A DNA stretch of 64,000 nucleotides, from the NCBI RefSeq assembly GCF_002158995.1, contig NZ_LOHF01000002.1:178493-242492 (forward strand), given 5' to 3'. The stretch is from Pseudomonas caspiana. Lineage in GTDB: Bacteria; Pseudomonadota; Gammaproteobacteria; Pseudomonadales; Pseudomonadaceae. The notes beneath the pieces were generated by a model. The model searched no databases. It was not told where the DNA came from and worked only from the letters and a program-made list of their open reading frames with translations. Made by a program: the position numbers and the translations under genes. Position 1 is the first letter of the stretch. Every line of letters begins with the position of its first letter. Of the stretch, positions 27,119 through 36,746 are shown one piece after another.

Positions 27119-28501
27119 ATGTCTGCCGACCCGAGACGTTTTTTGGCTTTTGCCCTGCCCTGCCCTTCACGCCTTAACTTTGCCGCAAGGCTCTGTGGAC
27201 TTGCCGTCGCAGGTCTGGCCAGTTGCGCACAGGCTGCACCTGCATTTGACAGTGATTCGCCATGGATGCTGGGCGACTGGGCAGGCAAGCGAACCGAGCT
27301 GTCGCAACAGGGCTACGATTTCAAACTCGATTACACCGCAGAGATGGGTTCCAACCTGCATGGCGGTTACAGCCACGACAACGCTGTGCGTTACAGCGAT
27401 CAATACGCCCTCGGCGCCCATCTCGATCTGCAGAAGATCCTCGGCTGGCATGATGCCGAGTTCCAGTTGACGGTGAATAATCGCAACGGCGACAACATCA
27501 GCAACGACCGCGTCAGTGACCCGCGCACGGGAACGCTGTCTTCCTCACAGGAAGTCTGGGGCCGTGGCAGCGTTACGCGTCTGACGCAGCTGTGGTATCA
27601 GCAAAAATTCCTTGATCAGGCCTTGAGCGTGAAGCTCGGCCGATTCAATCAGGGCGAGGATTTCGGCAGCTTCCCCTGCGACTTCCAGAACCTTTCACTG
27701 TGCGGTTCCCAGGTGGGTAACTGGGATGGCGGTACTGTGTACAACTGGCCGATAAGCCAGTGGGCAATGCGCATCAAATACCAAATCACCCCGGAATTTT
27801 TCGCCCAGGTCGGCGCATTCGAGCAAAACCCTTCGAATCTGGAAAACGACAACGGCTTCAAACTCAGTGACAGCGGCACCCAAGGGGCGGTCTTGCCCGT
27901 CGAGCTGGTCTGGTCGCCCAAGGTCGATGGTCTGCCGGGTGAATATCGCGCAGGCTATTACTACAGCACCGCCGACAGCCAGGACGTTTACAAGAGCAGC
28001 AATGGCCAGTCGGCAGCGCTTACTGACGGTACCTATCGCAGTGCATCGAGCAAACACGGCATGTGGTTGAACCTGCTGCAGCAGGTTACCAGTCGCGACA
28101 ACGACCCAAGCCGCGGCTTGAGCGTATTCGCCAACGGCACGATGCACGACAAGAAGACCAACATGGTCGACAACTACGTAGCGCTCGGTGCGTTCTACAA
28201 AGGCCCGTTTGATGCCCGCCCCAAAGACGACATCGGCCTTGCTGTCTCGCGCATCCACGTCAACCCGGCCTACCGCAAAAACGCCGCCGCCCTTAATCAG
28301 GCAGCCGCCGTTTACGACTACAACGATAGGGCTTTCACGCCCCTGCAGGACACCGAATACAACGCCGAGCTGTATTACGGCGTGCACCTGACCAACTGGC
28401 TGACGGTGCGCCCGAATCTGCAGTTCGTGCGCCATCCCGGTGGGGTCGACAAAGTGGACGATGCGCTGGTGGCAGGCCTAAAAATTCAGTCGTCGTTCTG
28501 A
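27119..28501 (+). CDS. oprB: OprB-family carbohydrate porin
   Basis: An outer-membrane sugar porin of 460 residues. The signal peptide ends near AQAAP (about residue 40). The mature start DSPWMLGDWAGKRTELSQQG is typical of OprB, followed by an even beta-barrel pattern and a terminal phenylalanine (IQSSF). It lets glucose and related sugars into the periplasm. The following gene oxidises glucose there, so the two form a functional pair, as in other pseudomonads where an OprB homologue sits beside gcd. An internal GTG or ATG start nearer the signal peptide is possible because the N-terminus is a little long. Confidence 0.88.
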   Translation: MSADPRRFLAFALPCPSRLNFAARLCGLAVAGLASCAQAAPAFDSDSPWMLGDWAGKRTELSQQGYDFKLDYTAEMGSNLHGGYSHDNAVRYSDQYALGAHLDLQKILGWHDAEFQLTVNNRNGDNISNDRVSDPRTGTLSSSQEVWGRGSVTRLTQLWYQQKFLDQALSVKLGRFNQGEDFGSFPCDFQNLSLCGSQVGNWDGGTVYNWPISQWAMRIKYQITPEFFAQVGAFEQNPSNLENDNGFKLSDSGTQGAVLPVELVWSPKVDGLPGEYRAGYYYSTADSQDVYKSSNGQSAALTDGTYRSASSKHGMWLNLLQQVTSRDNDPSRGLSVFANGTMHDKKTNMVDNYVALGAFYKGPFDARPKDDIGLAVSRIHVNPAYRKNAAALNQAAAVYDYNDRAFTPLQDTEYNAELYYGVHLTNWLTVRPNLQFVRHPGGVDKVDDALVAGLKIQSSF

Positions 28502-28632
28502 CCGACGGCTGATTTCTGCTGTCATTAGTTCGTATCAACAACTAGTTTCAAAGTATTGCAGAGAATTCTTCAGCGAATCCTGCGCGAATAACAAAGCTTC
28601 ATCACTTAAATCTGTCCTTGGAGATTCACACT

Positions 28633-31047
28633 ATGAGCACTGACGGTGCTTTGAGTAAAAATCGCCTGCTACCGACGTTGCTCGGGCTGGTGATACTGCT
28701 GATGGGCCTGGTCCTGCTGGGTCTGGGCGTCAAACTGCTGCAACTGGGCGGGTCGCTGTATTACCTGCTGGCCGGCATTGGCTTCGCGGTGACGGGCATT
28801 CTGCTCATCACTGGACGCCGTGCGGCTTTCGGCCTGTACGCAGCAATCCTGTTCGCCAGCACCGTCTGGGCATTGTGGGAAGTGGGTCTGGACTGGTGGC
28901 AACTGGTGCCGCGTCTGGCACTGTGGTTTGCCTTGGGCATCGTGATGCTGCTGCCATGGTTCCGTCGTCCGGTACTGCGTGGTCAGCCAGGCGGTAAAGG
29001 CACCGGCGCACTGACCGTTGCGGTAGTGCTGGCAGGTCTCACTGCATTGGCCAGCCAGTTCACCAACCCTGGTGAACTCAAGGGCCAACTGGACCGCGAC
29101 ACTGCGGGCACGACAAGCGCCGCGCCAGCCATGCCGGACGGCGACTGGCAGTCTTACGGCCGCACCGCTTTCGGCGACCGTTACTCACCACTGGCGCAGA
29201 TCACTCCGGATAACGCCAACAAGCTGGTACCCGCCTGGACTTATCGCACTGGCGACATTCCAGGCCCGAACGATCCGGGCGAAACCACAGCTGAAAACAC
29301 GCCGCTCAAAGTCAACGGCATGCTCTACGTGTGTACGCCGCATAGCCAGGTGATTGCTCTTGATCCGGACACCGGCAAGGAAATCTGGCGCTACGATCCG
29401 AAGATCAGCACTCAGAATGCTGCCAACTTCAAAGGCTGGGCACACATGACCTGCCGTGGCGTGTCGTACCACGATGACGCTGCCTATGCCGCAGCGCCAG
29501 CGCAGAGCCCGGCAACACCGGCTGTCGCTTCCAACGCGAGCAACGTTTGCCCACGTCGCATCTTCCTGCCGACTGCTGATACCCGCCTGATCGCGCTGAA
29601 CGCCGACACGGGCAAGGTCTGTGAAGACTTCGGCAACAAAGGCGCCATCGACCTGAGCGCCAACATCGGCACTTTCGCGGCGGGCGGTTACTACTCCACG
29701 TCGCCACCTGCAGTGACCAAGGACCTGGTGGTAATTGGCGGTCACGTGACCGACAACGTCTCCACCGACGAGCCTTCCGGCGTGATCCGTGCATTCGACG
29801 TCCACACCGGTCGTCTGGTGTGGAACTGGGACAGCGGCAACCCGGACGATACGACTCCGCTTGCTGAAGGCAAGTCCTATACACGTAACTCGCCTAACAT
29901 GTGGTCGATGTTCGCCGTCGACGAGAAACTCGGCATGCTCTACTTGCCGATGGGTAACCAGACTCCAGATCAGTGGGGCGGTGACCGTACTGACGAGTCG
30001 GAGAAATACAGCGCCAGCATCGTCGCCCTGGACATCGCTACCGGCAAAGTCCGCTGGAACATGCAACTGACTCACCATGACCTGTGGGACATGGACGTGG
30101 GCGGTCAGCCGACCCTCATGGACATGAAAACAGCCGACGGCATCAAGCCTGCGGTATTGGTATCGACCAAGCAGGGCAGCATCTACGTGCTGGACCGCAG
30201 CAATGGTCAGCCGATCATCCCGATCAATGAGATACCGGTTCCCGGCGGCGCAGTGGCGGGCGACCGTACCTCGCCAACCCAACCCAAGTCCGACCTGAAC
30301 TTCATGCCGCCGCCGTTGAAAGAACGCGACATGTGGGGCGTAACGCCGTTCGACCAGGCGCTGTGTCGGATCGACTTCAAATCCCTGCGCTACGAAGGCC
30401 CGTTCACTCCGCCATCGCTGCAAGGTTCGATCGTTTATCCAGGTAACTTCGGCGTATTCGACTGGGGCGGCATTTCGGTTGACCCGGTGCGTCAGATCGC
30501 CTTCGTCAACCCGAGCTACATGGCGTTCCGCTCCAAACTCGTGCCGGCCGCAGAAGTGGAAGGCGGGCCTGGTCGTAAAAGCGAAACCGAAGGCGTACAG
30601 CCGAACAAAGGCGCGCCATACGGCGTGATTCTCGAAGCGTTGCTGTCGCCAATGGGTCTGCCTTGCCAGGCACCTGCGTGGGGTTATGTGGCTGCCGTGG
30701 ATCTGACCAATCATCAAACCATCTGGAAACACAAAAACGGCACCGTGCGTGACAGCTCGCCGGTTCCGATCCCGTTGAGCATGGGCGTTCCAAGCCTGGG
30801 CGGTACGTTCACCACCGCCGGTGGCGTCGCCTTCCTCAGCGGTACGCTTGATCAATACCTGCGTGCTTACGACGTTCGTAACGGCAAGCAACTGTGGGAA
30901 GGTCGTCTGCCAGCAGGCGCGCAAACCACACCGATGACCTACACCGGCAAGGACGGCAAGCAATACGTGCTCGTCGTGGCCGGCGGTCATGGCTCGCTGG
31001 GCACCAAGCAAGGCGACTACGTGATGGCGTTCAAACTGCCGGATTGA
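28633..31047 (+). CDS. gcd: Membrane-bound PQQ glucose dehydrogenase
   Basis: Oxidises glucose to gluconolactone in the periplasm and passes electrons to ubiquinone. It has 804 residues from ATG 28633, with GGAG eight bases before it. Five hydrophobic helices fill residues 1-140. An eight-bladed PQQ propeller follows, beginning at DWQSYGRTAFGDRYSPL, with the family stretches CTPHSQVIALDPDTGKEIW, THHDLWDMD and a C-terminal GGHGSLGTKQGDYVMAF. The length equals the family norm. It follows oprB by 131 bases and ends at a strong terminator. Apo-enzyme needs PQQ, whose synthesis genes are not in this window. Confidence 0.95.
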   Translation: MSTDGALSKNRLLPTLLGLVILLMGLVLLGLGVKLLQLGGSLYYLLAGIGFAVTGILLITGRRAAFGLYAAILFASTVWALWEVGLDWWQLVPRLALWFALGIVMLLPWFRRPVLRGQPGGKGTGALTVAVVLAGLTALASQFTNPGELKGQLDRDTAGTTSAAPAMPDGDWQSYGRTAFGDRYSPLAQITPDNANKLVPAWTYRTGDIPGPNDPGETTAENTPLKVNGMLYVCTPHSQVIALDPDTGKEIWRYDPKISTQNAANFKGWAHMTCRGVSYHDDAAYAAAPAQSPATPAVASNASNVCPRRIFLPTADTRLIALNADTGKVCEDFGNKGAIDLSANIGTFAAGGYYSTSPPAVTKDLVVIGGHVTDNVSTDEPSGVIRAFDVHTGRLVWNWDSGNPDDTTPLAEGKSYTRNSPNMWSMFAVDEKLGMLYLPMGNQTPDQWGGDRTDESEKYSASIVALDIATGKVRWNMQLTHHDLWDMDVGGQPTLMDMKTADGIKPAVLVSTKQGSIYVLDRSNGQPIIPINEIPVPGGAVAGDRTSPTQPKSDLNFMPPPLKERDMWGVTPFDQALCRIDFKSLRYEGPFTPPSLQGSIVYPGNFGVFDWGGISVDPVRQIAFVNPSYMAFRSKLVPAAEVEGGPGRKSETEGVQPNKGAPYGVILEALLSPMGLPCQAPAWGYVAAVDLTNHQTIWKHKNGTVRDSSPVPIPLSMGVPSLGGTFTTAGGVAFLSGTLDQYLRAYDVRNGKQLWEGRLPAGAQTTPMTYTGKDGKQYVLVVAGGHGSLGTKQGDYVMAFKLPD

Positions 31048-31064
31048 TGTTTCGCTGACGCAAT

Positions 31065-31099
31065 AAAAAGGCGGCCATCGAAAGATGGCCGCCTTTTTT
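31065..31099 (+). terminator. Rho-independent terminator of gcd
   Basis: AAAAAGGCGGCCATC pairs with GATGGCCGCCTTTTTT across a short GAAA loop. This is a canonical stem with a tetraloop and T run, 18 bases after the gcd stop. Confidence 0.95.
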
Positions 31100-31151
31100 G
31101 CGGACGATTTTTACCCTGCCTGAAATTGTTGCCCGGCTTATTCCCACAGAG

Positions 31152-31206
31152 GCTGTAGCAGGTTGACCGCGCTATCGTGCTTCGCGAGCAAGGTCGGCTC
31201 CCGCAC
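31152..31206. repeat. Degenerate REP element, type D
   Basis: The segment CTTCGCGAGCAAGGTCGGCT plus flanks resembles, in reverse, the type D element at 26789, with several changes and no clear partner. It is probably an old, decayed copy between gcd and the next gene. Confidence 0.5.
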
Positions 31207-31237
31207 CCTGGCTTGAATGGTGAGTTACTGCCTGTCT

Positions 31238-32422
31238 CTACCGCGTTTTTCGCCCTGCCCGCAGGATATCGCTCCAGCGCCTGACCAGATAATTGTGCTC
31301 ATCCATCACCGAATTCCACACCGCAATATGGCCCATGCGCTGTTCATAGGAGCCGCCATCACGTACCTCTCCGGCGTCAATCAGCGGCAGGCCGTCGCTG
31401 CCGAGCAGTTGCTCACGGGCAGGCAGGCCCTCGTACCAGTAATCCCATTCTGCCGCACTCAGGTGATCGCGGCTGCGTGCCGGGTTACCGATGTAATAAC
31501 CCTGGCGTGCCATGACTGCACCCGGCCAGCCGGACAGCCACCAGTTGAGGTACGCGTAGGCAGCATCGAGTACCGGACCTTTGGCATGGCGCGAGAGCGA
31601 CAAACCGCCGAACCAGCCGCGATAGCCTTCACGGGGCACCGCAACGCGGTACTTCACGCCAGCTCGATGCAGCCGCACCAGGGTGGGCGACCAGAGGCTT
31701 TGAATATCAATGGTCGGGCTGAGCATCAACTCTGCAGCCTCTTCATCATCGGACCAGAACGCGCCGAAATGCCCTTCCTGCTGTTTGCGCACCAAGACAT
31801 CGGCAAGTACGTCGATTTCCTCGATGCTCATGTTGCCGATGTCTTTGAACTGCGCCAGGCCTGCGCCCTGCAACGCCAGCGCTGCATCCAGCGCACCAAT
31901 GGCCGCATCGCTTTGCAGGGCGATACGTCCCCCCCAGGCTGGATCAAGTAGCCAGCCCCAGCTCTCATGATCACTGTCCAGCCCGACGGGCACGCGCTCC
32001 GGGCGATAGGCAAAGCTATCGGCATTGTGTGTTAGCGGCAGCATACTGATGCGCTCGCTGACCGTACTTCCCAGCGTGCCATCATGCTGCACGAACAGAC
32101 GCTCGCTGGGGACGCTGCCACTGCCAAGCCGATCCGAGGGCCGCAATCGCCCGCGCTTGGGCAAGTCATTGATCTCATGCCAGAGAGCGATGCGCCGGGT
32201 ATCGATGGGCTGGATGGCACGCGCCGGCCACACAAAGTCGACGTTGTGGAACCACTGATCGTAAAGGTCATAGCTGTCGGGCTGCATCACCGCAATGCGT
32301 TGCGCGGTCTGCACGTCGTGCACCTGATACTCCAGGCAGATACCCAGTTCCTGCTCGGCACGCTCACGGATTGATTCAAGCAACGTGACCGATGTACCCA
32401 GGACGCGAAGCGTGATGGTCAT
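31238..32422 (-). CDS. Solute-binding-protein-like protein without signal peptide
   Basis: A protein of 394 residues resembling the polyamine-type (PotD-like) extracellular solute-binding proteins of ABC transporters: the domain starts with ITLRVLGTSVTLLESIRERA and contains LLDPAWGGRIALQSD and AYAYLNWWLSGWPGAVMARQGY. There is no signal peptide or lipobox, and the chain begins directly with the first beta strand. No permease or ATPase genes are adjacent. Its ATG overlaps the stop of the COG0523 GTPase by four bases, so the two are coupled. It may bind its ligand in the cytoplasm, or an upstream start could have been lost. A periplasmic role would need an unrecognised export route. Confidence 0.75.
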   Translation of the reverse strand: MTITLRVLGTSVTLLESIRERAEQELGICLEYQVHDVQTAQRIAVMQPDSYDLYDQWFHNVDFVWPARAIQPIDTRRIALWHEINDLPKRGRLRPSDRLGSGSVPSERLFVQHDGTLGSTVSERISMLPLTHNADSFAYRPERVPVGLDSDHESWGWLLDPAWGGRIALQSDAAIGALDAALALQGAGLAQFKDIGNMSIEEIDVLADVLVRKQQEGHFGAFWSDDEEAAELMLSPTIDIQSLWSPTLVRLHRAGVKYRVAVPREGYRGWFGGLSLSRHAKGPVLDAAYAYLNWWLSGWPGAVMARQGYYIGNPARSRDHLSAAEWDYWYEGLPAREQLLGSDGLPLIDAGEVRDGGSYEQRMGHIAVWNSVMDEHNYLVRRWSDILRAGRKTR

Positions 32423-33426
32423 GCTGCGGTCTCGCTGATGGCCGGAGCGAAGCAGCGGGCAAAGACATCAAACGAACGGCGCAACAGCTCAGGGTCGAGG
32501 CCGCGCAGGATAAACACCAGCCGCGAACTGTGATCGTCCCCTGGCCAGGCCGACAGGTGCACGGGTGCATGCAGGCAATGCTGCACACCATGAATCACGA
32601 TAGGGGCTTGGCTGGCATTCACGTTGAGCAGTCCTTTGACTCGAAGGATTCGTTCACCGTGGCATCGTAACATCATCGACAGCCAGACCCCGAAACCGAC
32701 CCAATCCAGTGGCTGCTCGAACCTCAAGCAGCACACTTGCGCATCACCATGCTTTGACGCGGTGGATTGCACGCGATGCAACTGCCAGCGTGCCACCTCC
32801 TGGGCAGGCTCTACATCGAGCACACCTTCGCCCAGCAATAACTGATCGCCGCTGTGAACCTGCGCGGTATCCATCATGAGCGCGGAGAAATTCAGTGCCT
32901 GCAGATGTGCTCGCAACTCAGTCAGCGATGGCTCATCCACCAGATCAGTCTTGCTCAGTAACAAACGATCCGCCGCAGCCACCTGCGCCAGCCACTCCGG
33001 GTGCAAACGCTCCTGCAGGGTGGCGTGACAGGCATCTACCAGGGTCACAATCAGCCCCACATGAAAACGCCCGCGCAGTTGCGGATCGTTGCTCAGGGTC
33101 GCGAGGATCGGCGCCGGGTTCGCCAGGCCAGTGGTTTCCAGAATCACGCGGCGAAACGGCGGGATCTCGCCCTTGGCGCGCCGGGCAAGCAGGCCCATCA
33201 ACGCGTCCTTGAGTTCGCCGCGAATGGAGCAACAGACACAGCCACTGGGCAGCAATACGGTGTCGGGCGCGACTTCCTCAACCAGCAGATGATCGATACC
33301 CACGTCGCCGAATTCATTGATCAGCAACGCTGTATCACCGAGGTTTTCGTCCTGCAACAGTCGCTTGAGCAAGGTGGTCTTGCCGCTGCCGAGGAAGCCG
33401 GTAATAACGTTCAACGCGATGCTCAT
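32419..33426 (-). CDS. CobW/COG0523-family metallochaperone GTPase
   Basis: A GTPase of 335 residues that in characterised relatives inserts or supplies metal (zinc, cobalt) to client enzymes. The P-loop GFLGSGKT is at residues 10-17, the metal-binding CVCC at 63-66, the guanine motif SKTD in the middle, and the CobW C-terminal domain starts near residue 215. It overlaps the CxxC mini-protein upstream and the solute-binding-like gene downstream by four bases each. Within this cluster the likely clients are the metal-dependent hydrolases, especially the imidase-like enzyme. That is inference from position. Confidence 0.88.
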   Translation of the reverse strand: MSIALNVITGFLGSGKTTLLKRLLQDENLGDTALLINEFGDVGIDHLLVEEVAPDTVLLPSGCVCCSIRGELKDALMGLLARRAKGEIPPFRRVILETTGLANPAPILATLSNDPQLRGRFHVGLIVTLVDACHATLQERLHPEWLAQVAAADRLLLSKTDLVDEPSLTELRAHLQALNFSALMMDTAQVHSGDQLLLGEGVLDVEPAQEVARWQLHRVQSTASKHGDAQVCCLRFEQPLDWVGFGVWLSMMLRCHGERILRVKGLLNVNASQAPIVIHGVQHCLHAPVHLSAWPGDDHSSRLVFILRGLDPELLRRSFDVFARCFAPAISETAA

Positions 33427-33722
33427 GATGACCTCTGCAAATGATCCAGCACGAGGGGGTCAAGCGGGTCCAGCTGTCGACCGATCAGCAGTTCGGCTTT
33501 CTCCAATAGCTGATCGAGGCCTGACGCCAGCTCCTGCTTGCCGGTGGCACCAAGCAACAGGTAAGACGAGCCCTGAAAGTCTTCAACCTTGAGGCGAAAC
33601 GGCGCCACCACTCTGTTGATCGCCGCGATACGGCGCAGGCGTTCACGCCGCCGGGGCAATTCACCGCCCAGCGGGTCGCTCCAGTGCACGTCTTCGCCCA
33701 GCAGGCCGCACAATCCACACAT
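33423..33722 (-). CDS. Small CxxC protein, uncharacterised
   Basis: A protein of 99 residues starting MCGLCGLLGEDVHWSDP, with two cysteines as CxxC at residues 2-5 and a nearby histidine. This could be a metal or redox site at the very N-terminus. The remainder is basic, then acidic, with no membrane segment. It lies between an SDR gene (21 bases) and the COG0523 GTPase (four-base overlap), so it probably works with the GTPase, perhaps as a metal donor or acceptor. I do not recognise a named family. Confidence 0.7.
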   Translation of the reverse strand: MCGLCGLLGEDVHWSDPLGGELPRRRERLRRIAAINRVVAPFRLKVEDFQGSSYLLLGATGKQELASGLDQLLEKAELLIGRQLDPLDPLVLDHLQRSS

Positions 33723-33743
33723 CAGGTGATCCTCATTTGCTCA

Positions 33744-34493
33744 CTAGGGCATCACATCGCCAGAATTCGGCCCGAGCGTCTGGCCGACAAAAAGATTGCC
33801 GCCTGGCTCACTGGCCAGAAGCACCGCTACTGGCGCGACTTCTTCGGCCAGACCGAAACGTCCCAGGGGCAACTCGGCAGCCTTGGCGATTTTCCAGGCG
33901 CTGCTGATCCCCGACACCAATGGCGTTTCAATCGGGCCAGGCGCGATGGCGTTGACCAGCACGTTGTCCTTGGCCACTTCCAGCGCCAGCGACTTGGTAA
34001 AGCCGATCACCCCGGCTTTGGCCGCAGCGTAGTGAGTGAGCTCGGCGCCGCCCTTGATACCCAGTTGCGAAGCAACGCTGATGATGCGCCCCCACCCTTG
34101 GGCCAGCATGTGCGGCAGTGCACGCTGACTCGCCACGAAGACACTGGTCAGGTCTACACGCAACATGTCGTTCCACATCTCGATGCTCAAATCGACACAG
34201 CGCGCCTGGGTGAGCATGCCTGCGTTATTGACCAGGATGTCGATGCCACCGAAGTGCTCGACGCAGGCGTCGATACTGGCTCGCGCGCCTTCGACACTGC
34301 CGACGTCGGCGACGCACTCGTGCACCTGCGCGCCCAATTGACGGCACTCCTGGGCGACTTTCGCCAGGCTCATCGGATCGCGATCGCCCAACAGCAATTG
34401 TGCGCCTTCGACTGCATAGGCGCGGGCGATGGCAGCACCAATCCCGCTGCCTGCGCCCGTGATGACGGCGCGTTTGTTGATCAGTTGTTGCAT
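33744..34493 (-). CDS. SDR family oxidoreductase (first)
   Basis: A classical short-chain dehydrogenase of 249 residues. The NAD(P)-binding TGAGSGIGAA is near residues 12-21, followed by NNAG, and the active-site YAAAK has the catalytic tyrosine and lysine. The acidic residue after the second strand (LLGDRDP) favours NAD over NADP. Substrate unknown. It lies in the leftward cluster, downstream of a second SDR and separated from it by 113 bases holding a hairpin. Confidence 0.85.
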   Translation of the reverse strand: MQQLINKRAVITGAGSGIGAAIARAYAVEGAQLLLGDRDPMSLAKVAQECRQLGAQVHECVADVGSVEGARASIDACVEHFGGIDILVNNAGMLTQARCVDLSIEMWNDMLRVDLTSVFVASQRALPHMLAQGWGRIISVASQLGIKGGAELTHYAAAKAGVIGFTKSLALEVAKDNVLVNAIAPGPIETPLVSGISSAWKIAKAAELPLGRFGLAEEVAPVAVLLASEPGGNLFVGQTLGPNSGDVMP

Positions 34494-34514
34494 ACGCGGA
34501 TTTCCTGTTCAGTT

Positions 34515-34546
34515 CTGCAGGAGCGACCGGGGTGGCGCTCCTACAG
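34515..34546. repeat. Short palindrome in the cluster
   Basis: CTGCAGGAGCG and CGCTCCTACAG form an imperfect stem around a GC-rich loop. The arms resemble the ends of the type C REP element, so this may be a solitary decayed REP. On the plus strand AAAAA follows the stem. It could reduce read-through between the two SDR genes. Confidence 0.55.
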
Positions 34547-34606
34547 AAAAAGCATTTCCAGTTCAGATCGTTTTTCGTGTTTGATTCCGCGATTCGGACT
34601 GGCGAA

Positions 34607-35374
34607 TTACTCAGGCCAACGCACCGTCAGCCCTCCATCAATCACAATGCTTTGTCCGGTCAGGTAGCTGGCCTCGTCGCTGCACAGGAAACGCACCAGT
34701 GAGGCGACTTCATCGGCCCGCCCCACTCGGCCAAGCGGGATCGCTTTGGCTGCCTGAGCGAGGCCTTCCGGGCCCAGGGAATTTTTGCTGTCCAGGGATT
34801 GCGGCGTCTCGATCAAGCCGGGAATCACCGCATTGCAGCGAATACCCCGGCCAGCCAACTCCACCGCCAATGAACGGCACAGCCCGGGCACGCCGGCCTT
34901 GGCGGCGGCGTAGTGAGCATGGTCCTGCCAGCCGTATACCCCGCCGGCAATAGACGAAATCGCCACCAGCGCGCCGCCCTCGCTCATGTGCCTGACTGCG
35001 GCGCGGAAGGTACGCATCACGCCGGTCAGATCCACATCGAGCATCTCGTTCCAGAGCTCGTCTGTCATTTCCAGCAGAGGCGCACGGCGCAGCAGGCCTG
35101 CGTTGGCCACGGCGTAATCGATGCGGCCGAAGGTTTTGAACGCCTGATCGGCCAGCGCATCCACCGATTGCGTGCGGGTGACGTCTAACGCCACCATCAG
35201 GCACTCACCACCCACTGCTTCCACCAGGCGAACCGTTTCCTGAGGATCGTGAGGATCAGCTGGATAAAAACCGCCCATCACTGCCACGCCCTTTTGCGCG
35301 AACGCGACGGCCAGCGCTTGCCCGATGCCGCTGGCGGCACCGGTGATCACTGCAACTTTACGGGTCATGTGCAA
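34607..35374 (-). CDS. SDR family oxidoreductase (second)
   Basis: A classical short-chain dehydrogenase of 255 residues with [10 protein letters not shown] near residues 11-20, NAGLL, the catalytic [12 protein letters not shown] and a C-terminal [12 protein letters not shown]. It shows only general similarity to the other SDR of the cluster, so the two probably act on different intermediates. It begins four bases after the MFS gene stop, in the same transcript. Confidence 0.87.
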   Translation of the reverse strand: MHMTRKVAVITGAASGIGQALAVAFAQKGVAVMGGFYPADPHDPQETVRLVEAVGGECLMVALDVTRTQSVDALADQAFKTFGRIDYAVANAGLLRRAPLLEMTDELWNEMLDVDLTGVMRTFRAAVRHMSEGGALVAISSIAGGVYGWQDHAHYAAAKAGVPGLCRSLAVELAGRGIRCNAVIPGLIETPQSLDSKNSLGPEGLAQAAKAIPLGRVGRADEVASLVRFLCSDEASYLTGQSIVIDGGLTVRWPE

Positions 35375-35378
35375 TTCC

Positions 35379-36719
35379 TTATTTCACGGTTTCCGGACGG
35401 ACATGTCGGGCGGCAAACATCAGCGCACCGGAGAGGAAGCAAGGCAGCGCGCCGAAGTACAAAGCGGAGGTCTGCCAGTCGCCACCAGCGCTCAGTACAG
35501 ACGTGGCGCCGAAACCGGCAATGACCGCGCCGATAGGCCCCATGGCGTGGATGATTGCGCCGCCAGTAGCGCGGATGCTGGTGGGGAAGCTTTCGCTGAT
35601 GAAGAACAAGGCCGCCGAGTAAGGGCCGATCAGGAAAAACAGACCCAGGCTGTAAAGGCCGATCACCGTAGGCATGTTGCTCGGGCCGTAGAGCATCGCG
35701 GCAAAGGACAGCCCGCCGAGCATCCAGCCCAGACCGATGACGTTGCGACGACCAATCTTGTCGCCCATCCAGCCGTGGCTCAGATAACCGCAGTAACCCA
35801 CCAGGTTGGACAACACCAGAATGATCAGCGAGTTCTCGAAGGACACGTGATGCACACTGACAATCACTGACGTACCGAGCACGCTGAACACCTGGATCGC
35901 TGCCCAGTTGAGCAGAATGGCCGCACCAATCACCAGAGTTGCACGGCGCGATGTGCCACGAAACGCCGCGGCAAGCCCCGCCGTGCGGTGCTCTTCGTAA
36001 TCCACGCCATAAGTCAGCGCCACGGCTTGAGCCTGGCTCACATCACCGGCTTTACGCAGTTGGGTAATGCGCTGATGGATCTGGAACTGCGGACTCTCCT
36101 TGAGTTTGCGCGCCAGAATCGCGATGACGATGGCCGGGATCGCCGCAAAAACGAAGCAGCCTTGCCAGCCGATGATGGGCAACAACACCGCAGTCAGGCC
36201 CGCAGCAATCAATGCCCCGACCGGCCAGCCACCTTGCACCAGGCTGTAAATAAAGCCGCGACGTTTAGCCAGACGCGGGTCGTCGGAGGCCGCGTAGATT
36301 TCACTCAGGTAAGTCGCGTTGACCGTTTCTTCCGCATAGCCCAGGCCACCCAGTGAACGGATCAGAATCAACGGCGATTTCCCCCACGAACCACCAATCG
36401 CCGTCAGCGCCGAACAAATTGCCGAACCGCTGACGGTGAAGATAATGCCCATGCGTCGACCCAAGCGATCTACCAACGGCCCGATGGCCAGGGCGACTAC
36501 TGCGGTCCCCACCGCCACCCAGGTGGCAATCTCGGCTTGCTCGACTTCACTCCAGGCAAAATGCCGACCGATTTCCGGCAACAGCGTGCCAAACAGAATG
36601 AAATCGTACACCGCAAAAACCCACGCGAAGAATGCGATCCAGGTAGCGAATCGCACTTCGTCTGGAGTCAATTGCTGGGGTTTCCAGCCAGTCAGGTCAA
36701 GCTTGTTGTAAATAGACAT
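35379..36719 (-). CDS. MFS transporter
   Basis: A twelve-helix major facilitator protein of 446 residues. The conserved loop motifs are [12 protein letters not shown] (between helices 2 and 3) and [11 protein letters not shown] in the second half. The loop between helices 6 and 7 is long. The overall pattern resembles sugar-acid or aromatic-acid importers. It lies between the imidase-like gene (27 bases) and the SDR gene (four bases), so it most likely imports the substrate of the pathway. Confidence 0.87.
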   Translation of the reverse strand: MSIYNKLDLTGWKPQQLTPDEVRFATWIAFFAWVFAVYDFILFGTLLPEIGRHFAWSEVEQAEIATWVAVGTAVVALAIGPLVDRLGRRMGIIFTVSGSAICSALTAIGGSWGKSPLILIRSLGGLGYAEETVNATYLSEIYAASDDPRLAKRRGFIYSLVQGGWPVGALIAAGLTAVLLPIIGWQGCFVFAAIPAIVIAILARKLKESPQFQIHQRITQLRKAGDVSQAQAVALTYGVDYEEHRTAGLAAAFRGTSRRATLVIGAAILLNWAAIQVFSVLGTSVIVSVHHVSFENSLIILVLSNLVGYCGYLSHGWMGDKIGRRNVIGLGWMLGGLSFAAMLYGPSNMPTVIGLYSLGLFFLIGPYSAALFFISESFPTSIRATGGAIIHAMGPIGAVIAGFGATSVLSAGGDWQTSALYFGALPCFLSGALMFAARHVRPETVK

Positions 36720-36746
36720 GAGTGACGCCTCGGACAGGCCAATGAA

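Noticed and set aside
28502..28632. Possible PtxS-like operator in the oprB-gcd gap
   Set aside because: Only a half-site (AGTTTCAA) is seen, with no convincing partner.
29185..31011. Long open frame of about 608 codons antisense to gcd
   Set aside because: It mirrors the codon bias of gcd on the opposite strand, has no ribosome site and no recognisable domain.
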